Below, in pieces: positions 24,702 through 34,450 of a stretch of DNA of 64,000 nt. The position numbers and the translations under genes were made by a program. This DNA comes from Bacteroidia bacterium. GTDB lineage: Bacteria > Bacteroidota > Bacteroidia > Flavobacteriales_E > Vicingaceae. Within the stretch, counting starts at the first letter, position 1. The number at the start of each line of letters is the position of its first letter. The notes under the pieces were generated by a model, which was not told the origin of the DNA, ran no database searches, and saw only the letters and a program-made list of their open reading frames with translations. The DNA lies in NCBI GenBank assembly GCA_030433355.1, contig JAUIMG010000002.1:293212-357211 (forward strand), given 5' to 3'.

Positions 24702-25913
24702 TTACTTAAATTTAAAAATAATTTCTCCTTTTTTGTTTATATATGCAGAATGCCCATCCTTTAAGTTGACTTTGGCAATTCCACCTTTAAAATTTTCATT
24801 ATCGTACTGAGAAATATTGAAATCTAGTTCGAAAGCTTTATTTCCATTTTTATCAATATACATATTCTCATTTAGAGGTGTACTTATAACTGCTAAGCCT
24901 TCTGAAAACAAACCGCCATAAGCGTATTTAAAATCAATTACCTGATTACCCTTGTAATCTATATAGCCAGAATTACTATTCGGTTTCCTGGCAAAAATAT
25001 AATCAGATTTATAAAAATCGGCTGAAATGTAGCTGTATTCAGGTGGCACAATATAATTACCGTTAAGGTCTATTATTCCGTACAGTTTTGTGTTCTTATC
25101 TTTTACTTTGGCATAGCCATTTTTAAAATCAGTGCCTGATGAATAATCAAATGGTATAACAGTTTCAGCATTTTTGTTTATATAACCTGTATTTTTCCAA
25201 TCATTTGTTTGAGCTCTAATCAAACCTTCGTTCATCTCGTAGAGTATATACGGCTTTAATGAAAATAAAAAATCACCATTCATATTTACCACTGTGCTTC
25301 TTGTTGGATGGTTATAACGGTGTACGTACATTGTTATAACCCCATTCTTTAAACGTTCATCTAAAGTTACGGTTTCTCCTTTAGTTACTTGAGGAACATT
25401 GTTTATATAAACAGTAACAGGATTAAGTATAATATTGGCATATTTGTCGATTACAACTTTTTCCGACCAATTTGGTTCGACAACGGCATATCCTTCGTTA
25501 AAAGCATGAGTTTTGGCGTATTGTGCTGCTATTACTAATTCTCCTTGTGTATTAATAAAACCAAATTTACCATCAATTCTAACAGATGCTAAACCTTCAG
25601 AAAAATCTCGAGACTTATCATTAAATGGTTGGTATTTTGTTTCAATTACTATTTCCCCTGTTGTATCAATATAGCCTGCATTAACATCTTTTCCTTCTTT
25701 GACTGTCACATATGCTAAGCCTTCACTAAAGGAAGCTATTTCATTAAAAATGGGTTCGGCTATTAAATCTCCATTAGCATTTATTAAACCGTAGAACCTT
25801 CCATTCACTGTTGTCTTATGAAACTTGTAAAGCTTAATATCATTTTCTCGACTAGATCCGTGCTGTATAAGAAAAAGTAAAAATGTAACTGTTAGAATAA
25901 AATTCCTTCTCAT
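24702..25913 (-). CDS. secreted WG-repeat protein
   Basis: A signal peptide (residues 1-21) leads a protein made of WG (KWG) repeats. Each repeat has the pattern G-Y/F-I-N/D-x-x-G-x-x-V/I-I-x-x-x-Y-x-x-x-x-x-F-x-x-G-x-A-x-V. Clear units include GFINTQGELVIAAQYAKTHA, GIIDLNGNYIVPPEYSYIS and GYIDYKGNQVIDFKYAYGG, about seven or eight in all, filling the protein to the last residue. WG-repeat proteins are taken to be beta-propeller-like or solenoid binding proteins at the cell surface or periplasm. The ligand is unknown. It is preceded by an ECF sigma operon but lies 110 bp downstream of it. Confidence 0.85.
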   Translation of the reverse strand: MRRNFILTVTFLLFLIQHGSSRENDIKLYKFHKTTVNGRFYGLINANGDLIAEPIFNEIASFSEGLAYVTVKEGKDVNAGYIDTTGEIVIETKYQPFNDKSRDFSEGLASVRIDGKFGFINTQGELVIAAQYAKTHAFNEGYAVVEPNWSEKVVIDKYANIILNPVTVYINNVPQVTKGETVTLDERLKNGVITMYVHRYNHPTRSTVVNMNGDFLFSLKPYILYEMNEGLIRAQTNDWKNTGYINKNAETVIPFDYSSGTDFKNGYAKVKDKNTKLYGIIDLNGNYIVPPEYSYISADFYKSDYIFARKPNSNSGYIDYKGNQVIDFKYAYGGLFSEGLAVISTPLNENMYIDKNGNKAFELDFNISQYDNENFKGGIAKVNLKDGHSAYINKKGEIIFKFK

Positions 25914-26023
25914 ATATTATCTTGTCTTTTTAGCATTAAACTATAAGTCCAAATATTTATCATTAAACTCTCAATAAAATCACAATTATCAGTCTGTTAA
26001 TTTATTTTTCAGCATAAGGAATA

Positions 26024-26503
26024 TTAGTGTGCTAAGTATGAATTAGTAAAAAAATCCATGTTCATTAAATACTTGGTATCTTTTTCTCTTGATTGAACTT
26101 CTTCCTGTTTAAAATTATCTTCAATTTGAGTGAACTTATTAAAATCTTCTGGACAAATTTGTGTTACCTTTTCTTGACTTTTCTGATTAAAAAGCAAATA
26201 GAAAGTATAACTAAGTCCTAAAATAATAGTTGCTGTTGCAGCTATCTCTAAGAATTTAAAGCCATTTCCCATATTTGACTTATTCCCAATATTTTCTGCT
26301 TTAAATCTACTTAGTAGAGATTCCTTAATAGAGTCGTGAGGTAAACTAGTTTCGCCATCTAATTCCTTAAAATTATTTATGATTGCTGAATATTGTTCTA
26401 TTTCTTCATCATTTAAATTATGTTTAAGAAATAATAACTCTTCGTTTGATAGCTGGTCAGAAGATTTCTTTTGTATCAAGTCAAAAATATCTGAATCTTT
26501 CAT
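26024..26503 (-). CDS. probable membrane anti-sigma factor
   Basis: This 159-aa protein overlaps the stop of an ECF sigma gene (ATGA at 26500-26503). The N-terminal 75 residues are a soluble helical domain of the sigma-binding kind (DIFDLIQKKSSDQLSNEELLFL). One transmembrane helix follows near 85-105 (FLEIAATATIILGLSYTFYL), and about 50 residues lie outside. Position and topology fit an anti-sigma factor that holds the sigma factor at the membrane. It is short for the FecR family and lacks the FecR periplasmic domain, so the signal it senses is unclear. Confidence 0.7.
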   Translation of the reverse strand: MKDSDIFDLIQKKSSDQLSNEELLFLKHNLNDEEIEQYSAIINNFKELDGETSLPHDSIKESLLSRFKAENIGNKSNMGNGFKFLEIAATATIILGLSYTFYLLFNQKSQEKVTQICPEDFNKFTQIEDNFKQEEVQSREKDTKYLMNMDFFTNSYLAH

Positions 26504-27078
26504 TGGACATAAGGGTTAAAGTGTTTCAATTTTTTAGCTAGCTTCTTTAAGCTATAAAAAATTCTGGATTTTGTGGTACCTTCAGAGCAGTCAAGAATTT
26601 CGCTTATTTCTCGTATTGATAATTCGTACTTAAATCTCAAAATAAAAGATGATTGATGTTCGTGGCTTAATGTATTCAAAGCTATCCTCAAGTGCTCTGA
26701 AAAAATAGATTCATCTATTTTCTCAGAGCTCATCCCAACATTGCTAACTAAATCATTTAATTCAAAATTATCTATTTGCTTATAAGTCCTACTCAATTTT
26801 CTATATTCATTTTTACACTGGTTGTGAGCAATCGAATAAATCCAAGAAGAGAATTTTTTTGACGTATCAAAAGATTCACCTTTTCGAAAGAGTTTCAGAA
26901 AAAGTTCTTGAAGAAAGTCTTCTGCCTTTTCCCTATCTCTTAGTTTAGCGTAAAAGAATTGAAAAAGAGATGCAGAATATCTATCGTAAAGCATTTCAAA
27001 TGCAAATACATTTCCATTATTAATTAAAACAACTAACTCTTCATCAGTTTTATATTCATCTTCTTCGTTATTTACCAT
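26500..27078 (-). CDS. ECF-subfamily RNA polymerase sigma factor
   Basis: This is a sigma-70 family, extracytoplasmic-function regulator. Region 2 is visible as AFEMLYDRYSASLFQFFYAK followed by the core-binding DRE-K-AEDFLQELFLKLFRK and the -10 reading SSWIYSIAHNQCKNEYRK. Region 4 ends the protein with LSHEHQSSFILRFKYELSIREISEILDCSEGTTKSRI. The frame extends upstream to ATG 27117, which would overlap the preceding gene by 50 bp. ATG 27078 (11-bp overlap) gives the normal length and is preferred. It forms an operon with the anti-sigma gene and with the secreted protein gene upstream. Confidence 0.88.
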   Translation of the reverse strand: MVNNEEDEYKTDEELVVLINNGNVFAFEMLYDRYSASLFQFFYAKLRDREKAEDFLQELFLKLFRKGESFDTSKKFSSWIYSIAHNQCKNEYRKLSRTYKQIDNFELNDLVSNVGMSSEKIDESIFSEHLRIALNTLSHEHQSSFILRFKYELSIREISEILDCSEGTTKSRIFYSLKKLAKKLKHFNPYVQ

Positions 27079-27664
27079 TCCTGCTCTTCTCTTCGAAGTC
27101 AGTATTAGATGGTGCATCTAAAATAGTTCTTCCCGTTTTTTCTATTTCATCGTTAACTACTTCAAAATTAAAATTATCAAGAAAAACTTGTCCAGTACCG
27201 GACAATAAAACACCATAGCTAATTAGATAGCTTTCAGGAGTAACATCTAATATAATTTCGTATTTTTCCCAAGCTGTAGTTCCTTTTATTGGTCTATCTT
27301 GCATATTGTCAAAACTCACAGCTCTCTTTTCTTCTGTATCTACACGCATCCACATACCAGCCCAATCTTCGACTTTAGATGATTTAATATATGCACTTAG
27401 CTTAACTTTTTTACCGTTAAACTTCTTGGAATCAAAGGACTGCATAATAGTTCCAAAACCACTTATTTTAGTGCTTTTGGATTTCAAGTAGGCAACGCTT
27501 CCACTTCTGCCCTGAACTTCAGCTATTCCTATTTCATAATCACTTGGGCTAGACCCAGCCAAAAACCAATTTTTTATCTTGTTGTCAATGCTAAATGAAA
27601 ATAGCCCTATAATACACAATACCGAAAGTAATGGAGTGATTATTCTACTTTTATAATTTTTCAT
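27068..27664 (-). CDS. exported jelly-roll-like protein heading the sigma operon
   Basis: A hydrophobic N-terminal segment (residues 8-26, LLSVLCIIGLFSFSI) acts as signal or anchor. Residues 30-170 resemble a carbohydrate-binding-module-like beta sandwich seen in many Bacteroidota regulators and enzymes. Signatures are NWFLAGSSPSDYEIG, FGTIMQSF, KVKLSAYIKS, WAGMWMRVD, FDNMQDRPIKGTT and VFLDNFNFEVV. The stop overlaps the sigma factor start, so it is the first gene of a three-gene operon with the ECF sigma and anti-sigma. It may be the envelope component of that signalling unit. This pairing is inferred from gene order. Confidence 0.7.
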   Translation of the reverse strand: MKNYKSRIITPLLSVLCIIGLFSFSIDNKIKNWFLAGSSPSDYEIGIAEVQGRSGSVAYLKSKSTKISGFGTIMQSFDSKKFNGKKVKLSAYIKSSKVEDWAGMWMRVDTEEKRAVSFDNMQDRPIKGTTAWEKYEIILDVTPESYLISYGVLLSGTGQVFLDNFNFEVVNDEIEKTGRTILDAPSNTDFEEKSRNGK

Positions 27665-28144
27665 CTTTTAGAGTTTACTCGGTTAATATCATATAATCAA
27701 ATACACCAATATATATGATTAGTTCAATTATATTTTTAAACAAATATTCAATTTATTATCTGAAATCAAATAAATCTTTAGTTTTTATTCTGATTCTTCA
27801 ACATTCCTTGAAAGTTTGAATGTAAAAAAATAATATTCAAATTAATTAGTTCTACATATTTAAGTTTAAAGTTTTATGCCTAATGATTAATTAGAATATT
27901 TAGTACTTTAATTCCTAAACATTGTTTTTAATGAATAATACCTTGGTGCCTTTTAAAATACTCCAGAAGCAATATTTATTAATCAAATAGCCTATCGAAA
28001 GCTTTATAAAAGATTATAGAAATAATTGATTTTAAAATGAACCCTGCACTAAAAATGGTGTATGTTATTTAATAGGTTAATTTAAATCGGTTGTCCATTT
28101 GTTGATAATTTGTTCAACCAAAAATATTATTTCAAGTTAGTTAA
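27665..28144. other. gene-free region between divergent operons
   Basis: This 480-base AT-rich stretch lies between the divergent sigma operon and the lipoprotein-TPR operon. It contains two partial copies of the ATACACC repeat family (27701-27730 plus strand, 28034-28063 minus strand). No gene is seen. Promoters for both operons must lie here. Confidence 0.45.
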
Positions 28145-28669
28145 ATGAGAAAGTATTTTCTAGGTTATATTTTGATTGTTTTCTTATTCCTAAACGGATG
28201 CTATTTTGAAAAGAACGATACACACAAGAAACTTATTAATAATTATCCCGCCTATTTAGGTGACATTCCATACAACTCTGCTTTAGATGATAAAGATTTT
28301 CAATTATGCGATTCATTAGATATAATTAAAAGTCGAAGTGCAGTATCATACATCGGAGGGTATCCGAAAATAGAAGAAGATTGTCGTAGAGTATTAGAAA
28401 AAGCTTCAAATAATCATACTTACAGTGGTTATGTATTGGCACGGTTTATTATAAACTGTAAAAAAGAAAGTGGTCGCTTTAGAATCCAATCTTTAGATAG
28501 TGCATTTATGCTTCAGCCTTGTTCAGATGCTCTAATTAGTGAGGTTAAAACAACTATTGAGTCTTTAAATAATTGGGTGTTTACTCATTCACAGAATCAA
28601 GAAAAAGACCATTCTAAGTATTTAAATTTTTTATTCAAGAACGGTCAATTAGAAACTATATCACACTAG
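28145..28669 (+). CDS. hypothetical lipoprotein (174 aa)
   Basis: The start MRKYFLGYILIVFLFLNGCYF is a lipoprotein signal peptide with the acylated cysteine at residue 19. The mature part is not recognised. It contains YPKIEEDCRRVLEKASNNHTYSGYVLARFIINCKKESGRF, a layout reminiscent of short TonB-like or shuttle proteins with paired cysteines. It starts a plus-strand operon with a TPR protein (4-bp gap) and a large T9SS type B protein. Its role is probably in that surface system. Confidence 0.6.
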   Translation: MRKYFLGYILIVFLFLNGCYFEKNDTHKKLINNYPAYLGDIPYNSALDDKDFQLCDSLDIIKSRSAVSYIGGYPKIEEDCRRVLEKASNNHTYSGYVLARFIINCKKESGRFRIQSLDSAFMLQPCSDALISEVKTTIESLNNWVFTHSQNQEKDHSKYLNFLFKNGQLETISH

Positions 28670-28673
28670 TAAG

Positions 28674-29501
28674 ATGAAATTATTTCTTCACCTAATACTT
28701 ACTGTTACTTCTCTTAATTTAATTGCACAAGGAAATTGTTTGATATATCCTGAAAATAGTGATGAGCGTAAAGCTTGTGAATATGGTTACAAAGCTATTC
28801 AATATAAGCAGGGTTCAAGAGAATCTCTTCAATTATTTGATACAGCTATTGTGCTCAATCCTAATTATGCATGGGCATATTATGAGAAGTCTGTTGCATA
28901 CTTTAAGCGAGGATATCTAAACGAAGGCATGAACTTGTTGAACAAAGCAGTTGAGTTAGATCCTTTAAGCCATCTAACTTATAGGGCCTACTGGTATTTT
29001 AACCATAATAGTTATGAATTGTGCAAAGCAGACTTAGAGCGCTTTTATTCAATGCCTAATGCTTATCAAAAATATACTCCTGGTGGAGGTATTGATATGC
29101 GAGTATTTTTAGGATTAGCTTATTCAGAGTTAGGAATGAAGCAAGAAGCTATTAATGCTGTAGAAAAAGCCTTAAGATCATACCCTTCTGACGACTTTAT
29201 TGGAGTTTTTGACTTTCATATATTGGGAGTCTTATATTTAAAAAATGAGCAACATATCTTAGCTGAGAGAAATCTATTAAAGTCAATTGATAAAGTAGAA
29301 AATTTTGCGAGTACTTATTACTATTTAGGACTAACAGCAGACAAACTTGGAAAAAGAGACGAAGCTGTCTCGTACTTTAATAAGGCAATAAATCTATTTG
29401 AATCAATTAGTCTAGATTATTCAGGGTATTCAGGGTATCCATTTTGCTTTCCTGTTTCAAAAGAAATGGTAAATGATCAATTGACTAAAGTGTCACTATG
29501 A
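28674..29501 (+). CDS. secreted TPR repeat protein
   Basis: A signal peptide (1-19, ending NLIAQ) precedes about five TPR units. Clear ones are PNYAWAYYEKSVAYFKRGYL (about 61-80), a NEGMNLLNKAVELDPLSHLT unit, and HILAERNLLKSIDKVENFAS followed by TYYYLGLTADKLGKRDEAVS near 222-241. It lies between a lipoprotein gene and a T9SS type B gene; its stop overlaps the next start (ATGA). Periplasmic TPR proteins usually scaffold outer-membrane or secretion complexes, so a link with export or assembly of the large downstream protein is plausible. Confidence 0.75.
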   Translation: MKLFLHLILTVTSLNLIAQGNCLIYPENSDERKACEYGYKAIQYKQGSRESLQLFDTAIVLNPNYAWAYYEKSVAYFKRGYLNEGMNLLNKAVELDPLSHLTYRAYWYFNHNSYELCKADLERFYSMPNAYQKYTPGGGIDMRVFLGLAYSELGMKQEAINAVEKALRSYPSDDFIGVFDFHILGVLYLKNEQHILAERNLLKSIDKVENFASTYYYLGLTADKLGKRDEAVSYFNKAINLFESISLDYSGYSGYPFCFPVSKEMVNDQLTKVSL

Positions 29502-31885
29502 TTAGATTATTAATTATTCTCTGCATTTTATCATGCAATTTACTACATGCTCAAAACTATTATTTTAAAAGCTTTAAAGAATCTCAAGGATTAATTTCAA
29601 AATCTCTAACTACAATAACTGATATTGGGATTGTATATGTATCACAATTAGACGGTGGCGGACTTTTATTTAGACAAATAGATAGGTGCGGAAAAGTCGT
29701 TTTAGAAAGAATTATTAATCACCCAACCAAGCCTCTCACAATAGTTGATATTAGAAAGGATTCAATTGGGGATTTAATAATATCGGGAAACATTGAGTAT
29801 TCTTCGGGTAGCAACACATACGGGCCCTTTATTATGAGTGTTAATTTAAATGGTATAGTAAATTACTTTAGACTTATAAACACCTACATCTTTACACCCG
29901 CGTTAACTGCATATTCATTCATGAGGATAAAAAATGAAGGGTTTTACCTTTACAGCAATTTTGGTGGCGCATTTAATGTTATAAAATTCGATAACCAAGG
30001 AAATCTTATTTGGAAAAATGATTTATCTGGTTTGAGCTCCGAAGGAAGAGGAATTGTAACTAAAGATGGAGGAGTGCTAATCAGGTCAGGAAGCACTATT
30101 TCAAAGATAAATCCTGACGGAACAATTTCATGGTCGAAAAACTATACCAATCTTGGATATTTTGATTATCCAATAGAAGTTAGTGGCGGGTTTGTATTTT
30201 TTAAATACCCTTCCAGCACCACCATTAACACAACCAATCTGGTTAAAATAGATACTCAGGGTGAAATTTTATGGGTAAGTAATAATTTTACCAACTTCAA
30301 TCCCGAAAGAGGTATTTTAAGAAATAATGGGAACATATTATTTACAGGAGCCGCTCAAGGAGTTGGACTTTTAGAAGCGGACACATCTACAGGGAATATA
30401 ATTCGATTTAAAACAATAAACCCAACTAACTTTCCTCAATTAATAGGAGAGAGTCTTTTTGAAAATAATGAGGGGGAAATTGTAATTAGCGGAAAAATTC
30501 TTTCAAACTCATCAGATAGTACAAGTTTATTTATCAAAATTGATAGTTCATTAGCTTTACAAAGCTGTCCTTCTAATAACCTAATACTTCCGGTAACAAC
30601 TGGCCCTAACATCACTGCATCTTTACAAGTAATAAGTAGTCTAGTAGATTCCTCTTCAGGTGGCATTTATCTCAGAAACGAAACATTAACTAACAGTTTA
30701 ATAAGCAACAATTTGTTTGAGACCATTTGTGACTATAATGTTGATAAAGGAACTTTTAAATTAGGAAATGATACTATTTTGTGCCCAAAGCAATCGTTAG
30801 TAATTGGGAGTTCTGAATCTTTTTTTGATAAGTACATATGGTCCACTGGTGATACTACGAAACAAATTACAATTTCTTCAGAAGGCACTTATATTTTATC
30901 AGTTATTGATGTCTGTGATACGTTGAGAGACACTATAAATGTGGGAATTTTTCCAAATGTTGATTTTTTCATAGGAGATGACACTACAGCTTGTTCTGGA
31001 AATTCAATAACTTTAAGATCAAATATAGACTTATCAAATTATCGTTGGTCAACTGGAGAAACTTCGCCTACAATTACTGTTCGAAATTCTGGAATGTATT
31101 GGCTAGCTACTGATGCAATCTGCGGTGAGGTTAGAGATTCTATTAATGTTGTATTTCGCCCTACTAGTGGGGGTTTCGAGCTTGGAGAAGATACGCTAAT
31201 ATGCCCTGGTCAACAGGTAATTTTGGGCAATTCAACGCTCAATTTTAATCAGTTCAGATGGAATAATGGAGATACCACCCAATTTATTCTAGTCAAAGAT
31301 TCAGGACTATATATTGTTGAAGCTTCAAACTTTTGCGATACGATAATTGACAGTATAAAAATTCAATTTGCGCCTTCAGTTTTAGCGGATTTCAGCATAG
31401 AACTTCCAGAAGTTAAAACATTTCAATTGGTAAAACTCATTAATAAATCTTTTGGAATCAAAACGGCAAGTTGGAACTTAGGTGATGGCACAATTTTAAA
31501 AGGAGACACAATTAACCACCTTTACAATATACCTGGATTATATACAATACGATTAACTATAACCACCTTTGAAGGATGTGAGTTTTATTCTGAAAAACAA
31601 ATTATTGTACTCCCTTCAGAGTGCGTTATTCCGAATATATTCACGCCAAACAAAGATGGAGTTAATGATCAGTTTTTACCTCGATGTAAAGACATTGATA
31701 ACTTCGAATTGGAGATATTTAATAGATGGGGCGGACTAATTTATAAAACTAAAAATAATGGATGGAATGGTCGAAATAAAAATGGAATTCACATGAACAA
31801 TGGTAGCTATTTTTATATTCTTAAAATTTACTGGAACTACGGTGGTCATTCAATTTTTGAAGGAATCGTAACTTTAGTTAATTAG
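29498..31885 (+). CDS. large surface protein with T9SS type B sorting domain
   Basis: A signal peptide (1-18) is followed by a beta-propeller-like region of about 370 residues with repeated GG-x-x-x-x-G-N and I-K-x-D-x-x-G-x-x-x-W strands (residues 40-390). Three related 85-residue units follow, each starting LGxDTxxCPxxS or similar (LGNDTILCPKQSL, IGDDTTACSGNSI, LGEDTLICPGQQV) and containing Y-x-W-S-T-G. A PKD-like domain covers about 625-705. The last 85 residues are the gliding-motility-type C-terminal domain (IPNIFTPNKDGVNDQF, FNRWGGLIY, NGSYFYILK), the type B signal for secretion and anchoring by the type IX system. It is likely an adhesin or gliding-surface component. Confidence 0.88.
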   Translation: MIRLLIILCILSCNLLHAQNYYFKSFKESQGLISKSLTTITDIGIVYVSQLDGGGLLFRQIDRCGKVVLERIINHPTKPLTIVDIRKDSIGDLIISGNIEYSSGSNTYGPFIMSVNLNGIVNYFRLINTYIFTPALTAYSFMRIKNEGFYLYSNFGGAFNVIKFDNQGNLIWKNDLSGLSSEGRGIVTKDGGVLIRSGSTISKINPDGTISWSKNYTNLGYFDYPIEVSGGFVFFKYPSSTTINTTNLVKIDTQGEILWVSNNFTNFNPERGILRNNGNILFTGAAQGVGLLEADTSTGNIIRFKTINPTNFPQLIGESLFENNEGEIVISGKILSNSSDSTSLFIKIDSSLALQSCPSNNLILPVTTGPNITASLQVISSLVDSSSGGIYLRNETLTNSLISNNLFETICDYNVDKGTFKLGNDTILCPKQSLVIGSSESFFDKYIWSTGDTTKQITISSEGTYILSVIDVCDTLRDTINVGIFPNVDFFIGDDTTACSGNSITLRSNIDLSNYRWSTGETSPTITVRNSGMYWLATDAICGEVRDSINVVFRPTSGGFELGEDTLICPGQQVILGNSTLNFNQFRWNNGDTTQFILVKDSGLYIVEASNFCDTIIDSIKIQFAPSVLADFSIELPEVKTFQLVKLINKSFGIKTASWNLGDGTILKGDTINHLYNIPGLYTIRLTITTFEGCEFYSEKQIIVLPSECVIPNIFTPNKDGVNDQFLPRCKDIDNFELEIFNRWGGLIYKTKNNGWNGRNKNGIHMNNGSYFYILKIYWNYGGHSIFEGIVTLVN

Positions 31886-31954
31886 AAAAATTAGCGCCAA
31901 TAAATAAATCTCAGTCTAGATAGAATAATCTTAGTGATTCAAAATATAAACTTT

Positions 31955-32857
31955 ATGAAAACCTTCTTCTTTTTTCTTCCTTTTTTCTTCTTAAATTTTT
32001 TATTTTGTCAATCTATTCAACAAAGTAAAAACTCTGTTCCCTTCACCTTAACGGAATACAATAACATTTCTGTGGAGGCCATTTTCAATCAACAAGACAC
32101 AGTAAACCTGATGTTCCACATAGCTTTCAACGGTTTAGGAACGATTAGGAGTTCAAAAAATAAATTAACTTCCATCAAGTGGAATACTTCTGATACTGCA
32201 GAAAGTTGGGGTGGTAAAAGTATATCACAAAGGAGTAATTATAATAAATTACAAATCGGTGCTTTTAGCTGGGACTCTTTGATGGTAACTCAAAGTGAAA
32301 AGTCAGGGCTAGAAACCGATGGAAAATTCGGAGCAAACCTTTTTGAAACTGATTACCTAGAAATAAATTTTGATTCTGAAACAATAATTATTCACCCAAG
32401 AATGCCAGATTACTCTTCAAAATTCGAGACTATTGAATTGATAAATCAAAATGGAAGTTATTTTATCGAAGCAAAATTACATATTGGTAATGAGTTTATT
32501 AAAGATACATTTATGCTTCATTCAGGTTACTCTTCTGCTATTATACTAGATAATTCATTGGTAAAAAATGAGTCTCTTTCAGAAAAGTTACCTGTAATAA
32601 GCGAAAGTAAGATTTTAGACTCCTTCGGCAATGAGCTGATAACAACAAAAACTCAAATAGAAGAGATATCTTTTGGAGGGATAAGTTTAAAAAAGGTTCC
32701 TACTTCTTTTTTTAAAACAGAAGGCCAACGTTTAGGAGATAGTATTATCGGAATGGATGTTTTAAAACGATTCAATTTAATTGTTGATAGAAAAAAGAAC
32801 CTATTGTACCTCCAAAAAAACTCACTGTATAGCGATGAGTATTCTACTTTTCAATAA
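31955..32857 (+). CDS. secreted retropepsin-fold protein lacking catalytic aspartates
   Basis: The best start is ATG 31955, which begins a signal peptide (MKTFFFFLPFFFLNFLFCQS); a GTG at 31934 also fits but would put a polar stretch before it. The fold matches the retropepsin-like aspartic protease family seen intact at 57001-57879. Here the first motif reads LMFHIAFNG where the paralogue has LVFDLGAN, and the second reads MLHSGYSS where the paralogue has MLDTGYNS. Both catalytic aspartates are replaced. Flanking strands (GIDVL-like IIGMDVLKRFNLIVD) are conserved. It is probably a binding protein or inactive homologue. It stands alone between the type B protein and a serine hydrolase. Confidence 0.72.
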   Translation: MKTFFFFLPFFFLNFLFCQSIQQSKNSVPFTLTEYNNISVEAIFNQQDTVNLMFHIAFNGLGTIRSSKNKLTSIKWNTSDTAESWGGKSISQRSNYNKLQIGAFSWDSLMVTQSEKSGLETDGKFGANLFETDYLEINFDSETIIIHPRMPDYSSKFETIELINQNGSYFIEAKLHIGNEFIKDTFMLHSGYSSAIILDNSLVKNESLSEKLPVISESKILDSFGNELITTKTQIEEISFGGISLKKVPTSFFKTEGQRLGDSIIGMDVLKRFNLIVDRKKNLLYLQKNSLYSDEYSTFQ

Positions 32858-32977
32858 TTCAGATTTATATATTAAAACCTATCAAGTACGTAACCTTTAA
32901 GTATTCTATTTGTTTATTAGTTGGTAAAAATGGTTTCAAAAACAAACACATGAAAACAATTCTTAAAGTAATTTAAA

Positions 32978-34450
32978 ATGAAAATAAAAGCAACTATTTT
33001 AATTACATTTTTTAGTGTTCAGATACTCGTAGCTCAAAATGAAGACATCCGAATGGAGGCAGTTAAGAATTTCTTTGAAGCCTACAATGATCAAGATTAT
33101 AAAAAAATGAAAAAACATTTGGCTCCAATGGGGAAGCTTTTAGTTACGAAAGGCATATTAAAGAAGCAAATTGGACCGATTTATGAAGAATTTGGCAAAG
33201 CAACAATAGATACAGTAACATATTCCAATAAATATCACTACAGAGCCCAACTTAGTTATGAGAAAGATTCGACCGAAAGAGGCTTTTTTTCTTTCTTTTT
33301 TAATCCGAAAGGTAAAGTTTCTGGTTTTGGTGATAGTGAACCAAGCTACATATACCCTAAAAGAGAAAAAACCGAGACTCTTGAAAACGTGGAGGAGAAA
33401 ATTCTAAGTATAATAAATGAGAAGCACAGAAAAGAAGGAAAAGAAAAATTTAATGGGAATGTATTGGTAATAGATCAAGGTAAAAAAGTCTTCAACCAAT
33501 CTTTCGGCTTAGCAGACTTTGATAAAGAAATTCCTTTAAACGAGCACACCAGGTTTGATTTGGCCTCTTGTAGTAAACAGTTTACGGCCATGGCAATTAT
33601 GATTCTGGAAGAACAAGGAAAACTAAGTTATTCTGATAATATCAAAAAATATATTCCTGAATTACCATATGATAGTATAACTATAGAGAATCTGTTAACA
33701 CATACATCAGGTTTACCTTCCTATCAAAGTTTAGTCGATAAAGAATGGGATAATAAAAGGATGTATGTTACTAACTATGACATTGTTGATTTATTAAAAG
33801 AACACAAACCAGAAGTATATTTTAAGCCCAATAAAAGTTTTAGGTATAGCAATACTGGTTATGTAATGTTGGCAATAATTGTAGAAAAAGTATCAGGAGA
33901 AAGTTTTGCTTCATTTTTAGAGGAAAATATTTTTTCACCTTTGGGAATGGAGGACTCTAGGGTATACAATACGAAAAGAAGCAAAGGAGAAGTCATTAAC
34001 AATTTTGCAGATGGATATGTGAAAGATAAAAAAACAAAAAAATACGTCCTACCAGATTCTTTAGATAAGTACAAGTATGTTATACAAATGGACCCAATTG
34101 TAGGAGATGGTGCAATTTGCTCAAGTACGTATGATCTGGCACTTTGGTCAAAAGCTTCAAAAGATTTTGCATTAGTTGAAGAAGCAACGTGGAAAAGAGC
34201 TCGAACCAAATTAACCTACAGAAATGGTAAGAGACTTGGATACGGTTATGGATTATTTTTAAGACAAGATGAAGGTATCGAAGAGGTAGTTTATCATACT
34301 GGTGGTTGGCCTGGATATATTACAATGATAATTGAGTTACCAGAACATGAGAAAACTGTAGTTATTCTTTCAAACAATAGCTATGAAGGTGTCCTTAATA
34401 TGGCTGATGATATTTTAATAACCCTAATGCCAGAACTAAAAGTTAATTAA
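32978..34450 (+). CDS. secreted beta-lactamase-family serine hydrolase with N-terminal NTF2-like domain
   Basis: A signal peptide (1-20, ending LVAQ) leads an NTF2-like or DUF3887-like domain (about 25-125). The class C beta-lactamase/penicillin-binding fold (PF00144) follows from about 140. The S-x-x-K motif is S197-C-S-K200, the second motif YSN is at 290-292, and the third lies at YHTGGWPG near residue 435. Such proteins are often D-amino-acid or ester hydrolases rather than true beta-lactamases. The fused N-terminal domain points to a specialised peptide or ester substrate. It is monocistronic here. Confidence 0.85.
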   Translation: MKIKATILITFFSVQILVAQNEDIRMEAVKNFFEAYNDQDYKKMKKHLAPMGKLLVTKGILKKQIGPIYEEFGKATIDTVTYSNKYHYRAQLSYEKDSTERGFFSFFFNPKGKVSGFGDSEPSYIYPKREKTETLENVEEKILSIINEKHRKEGKEKFNGNVLVIDQGKKVFNQSFGLADFDKEIPLNEHTRFDLASCSKQFTAMAIMILEEQGKLSYSDNIKKYIPELPYDSITIENLLTHTSGLPSYQSLVDKEWDNKRMYVTNYDIVDLLKEHKPEVYFKPNKSFRYSNTGYVMLAIIVEKVSGESFASFLEENIFSPLGMEDSRVYNTKRSKGEVINNFADGYVKDKKTKKYVLPDSLDKYKYVIQMDPIVGDGAICSSTYDLALWSKASKDFALVEEATWKRARTKLTYRNGKRLGYGYGLFLRQDEGIEEVVYHTGGWPGYITMIIELPEHEKTVVILSNNSYEGVLNMADDILITLMPELKVN

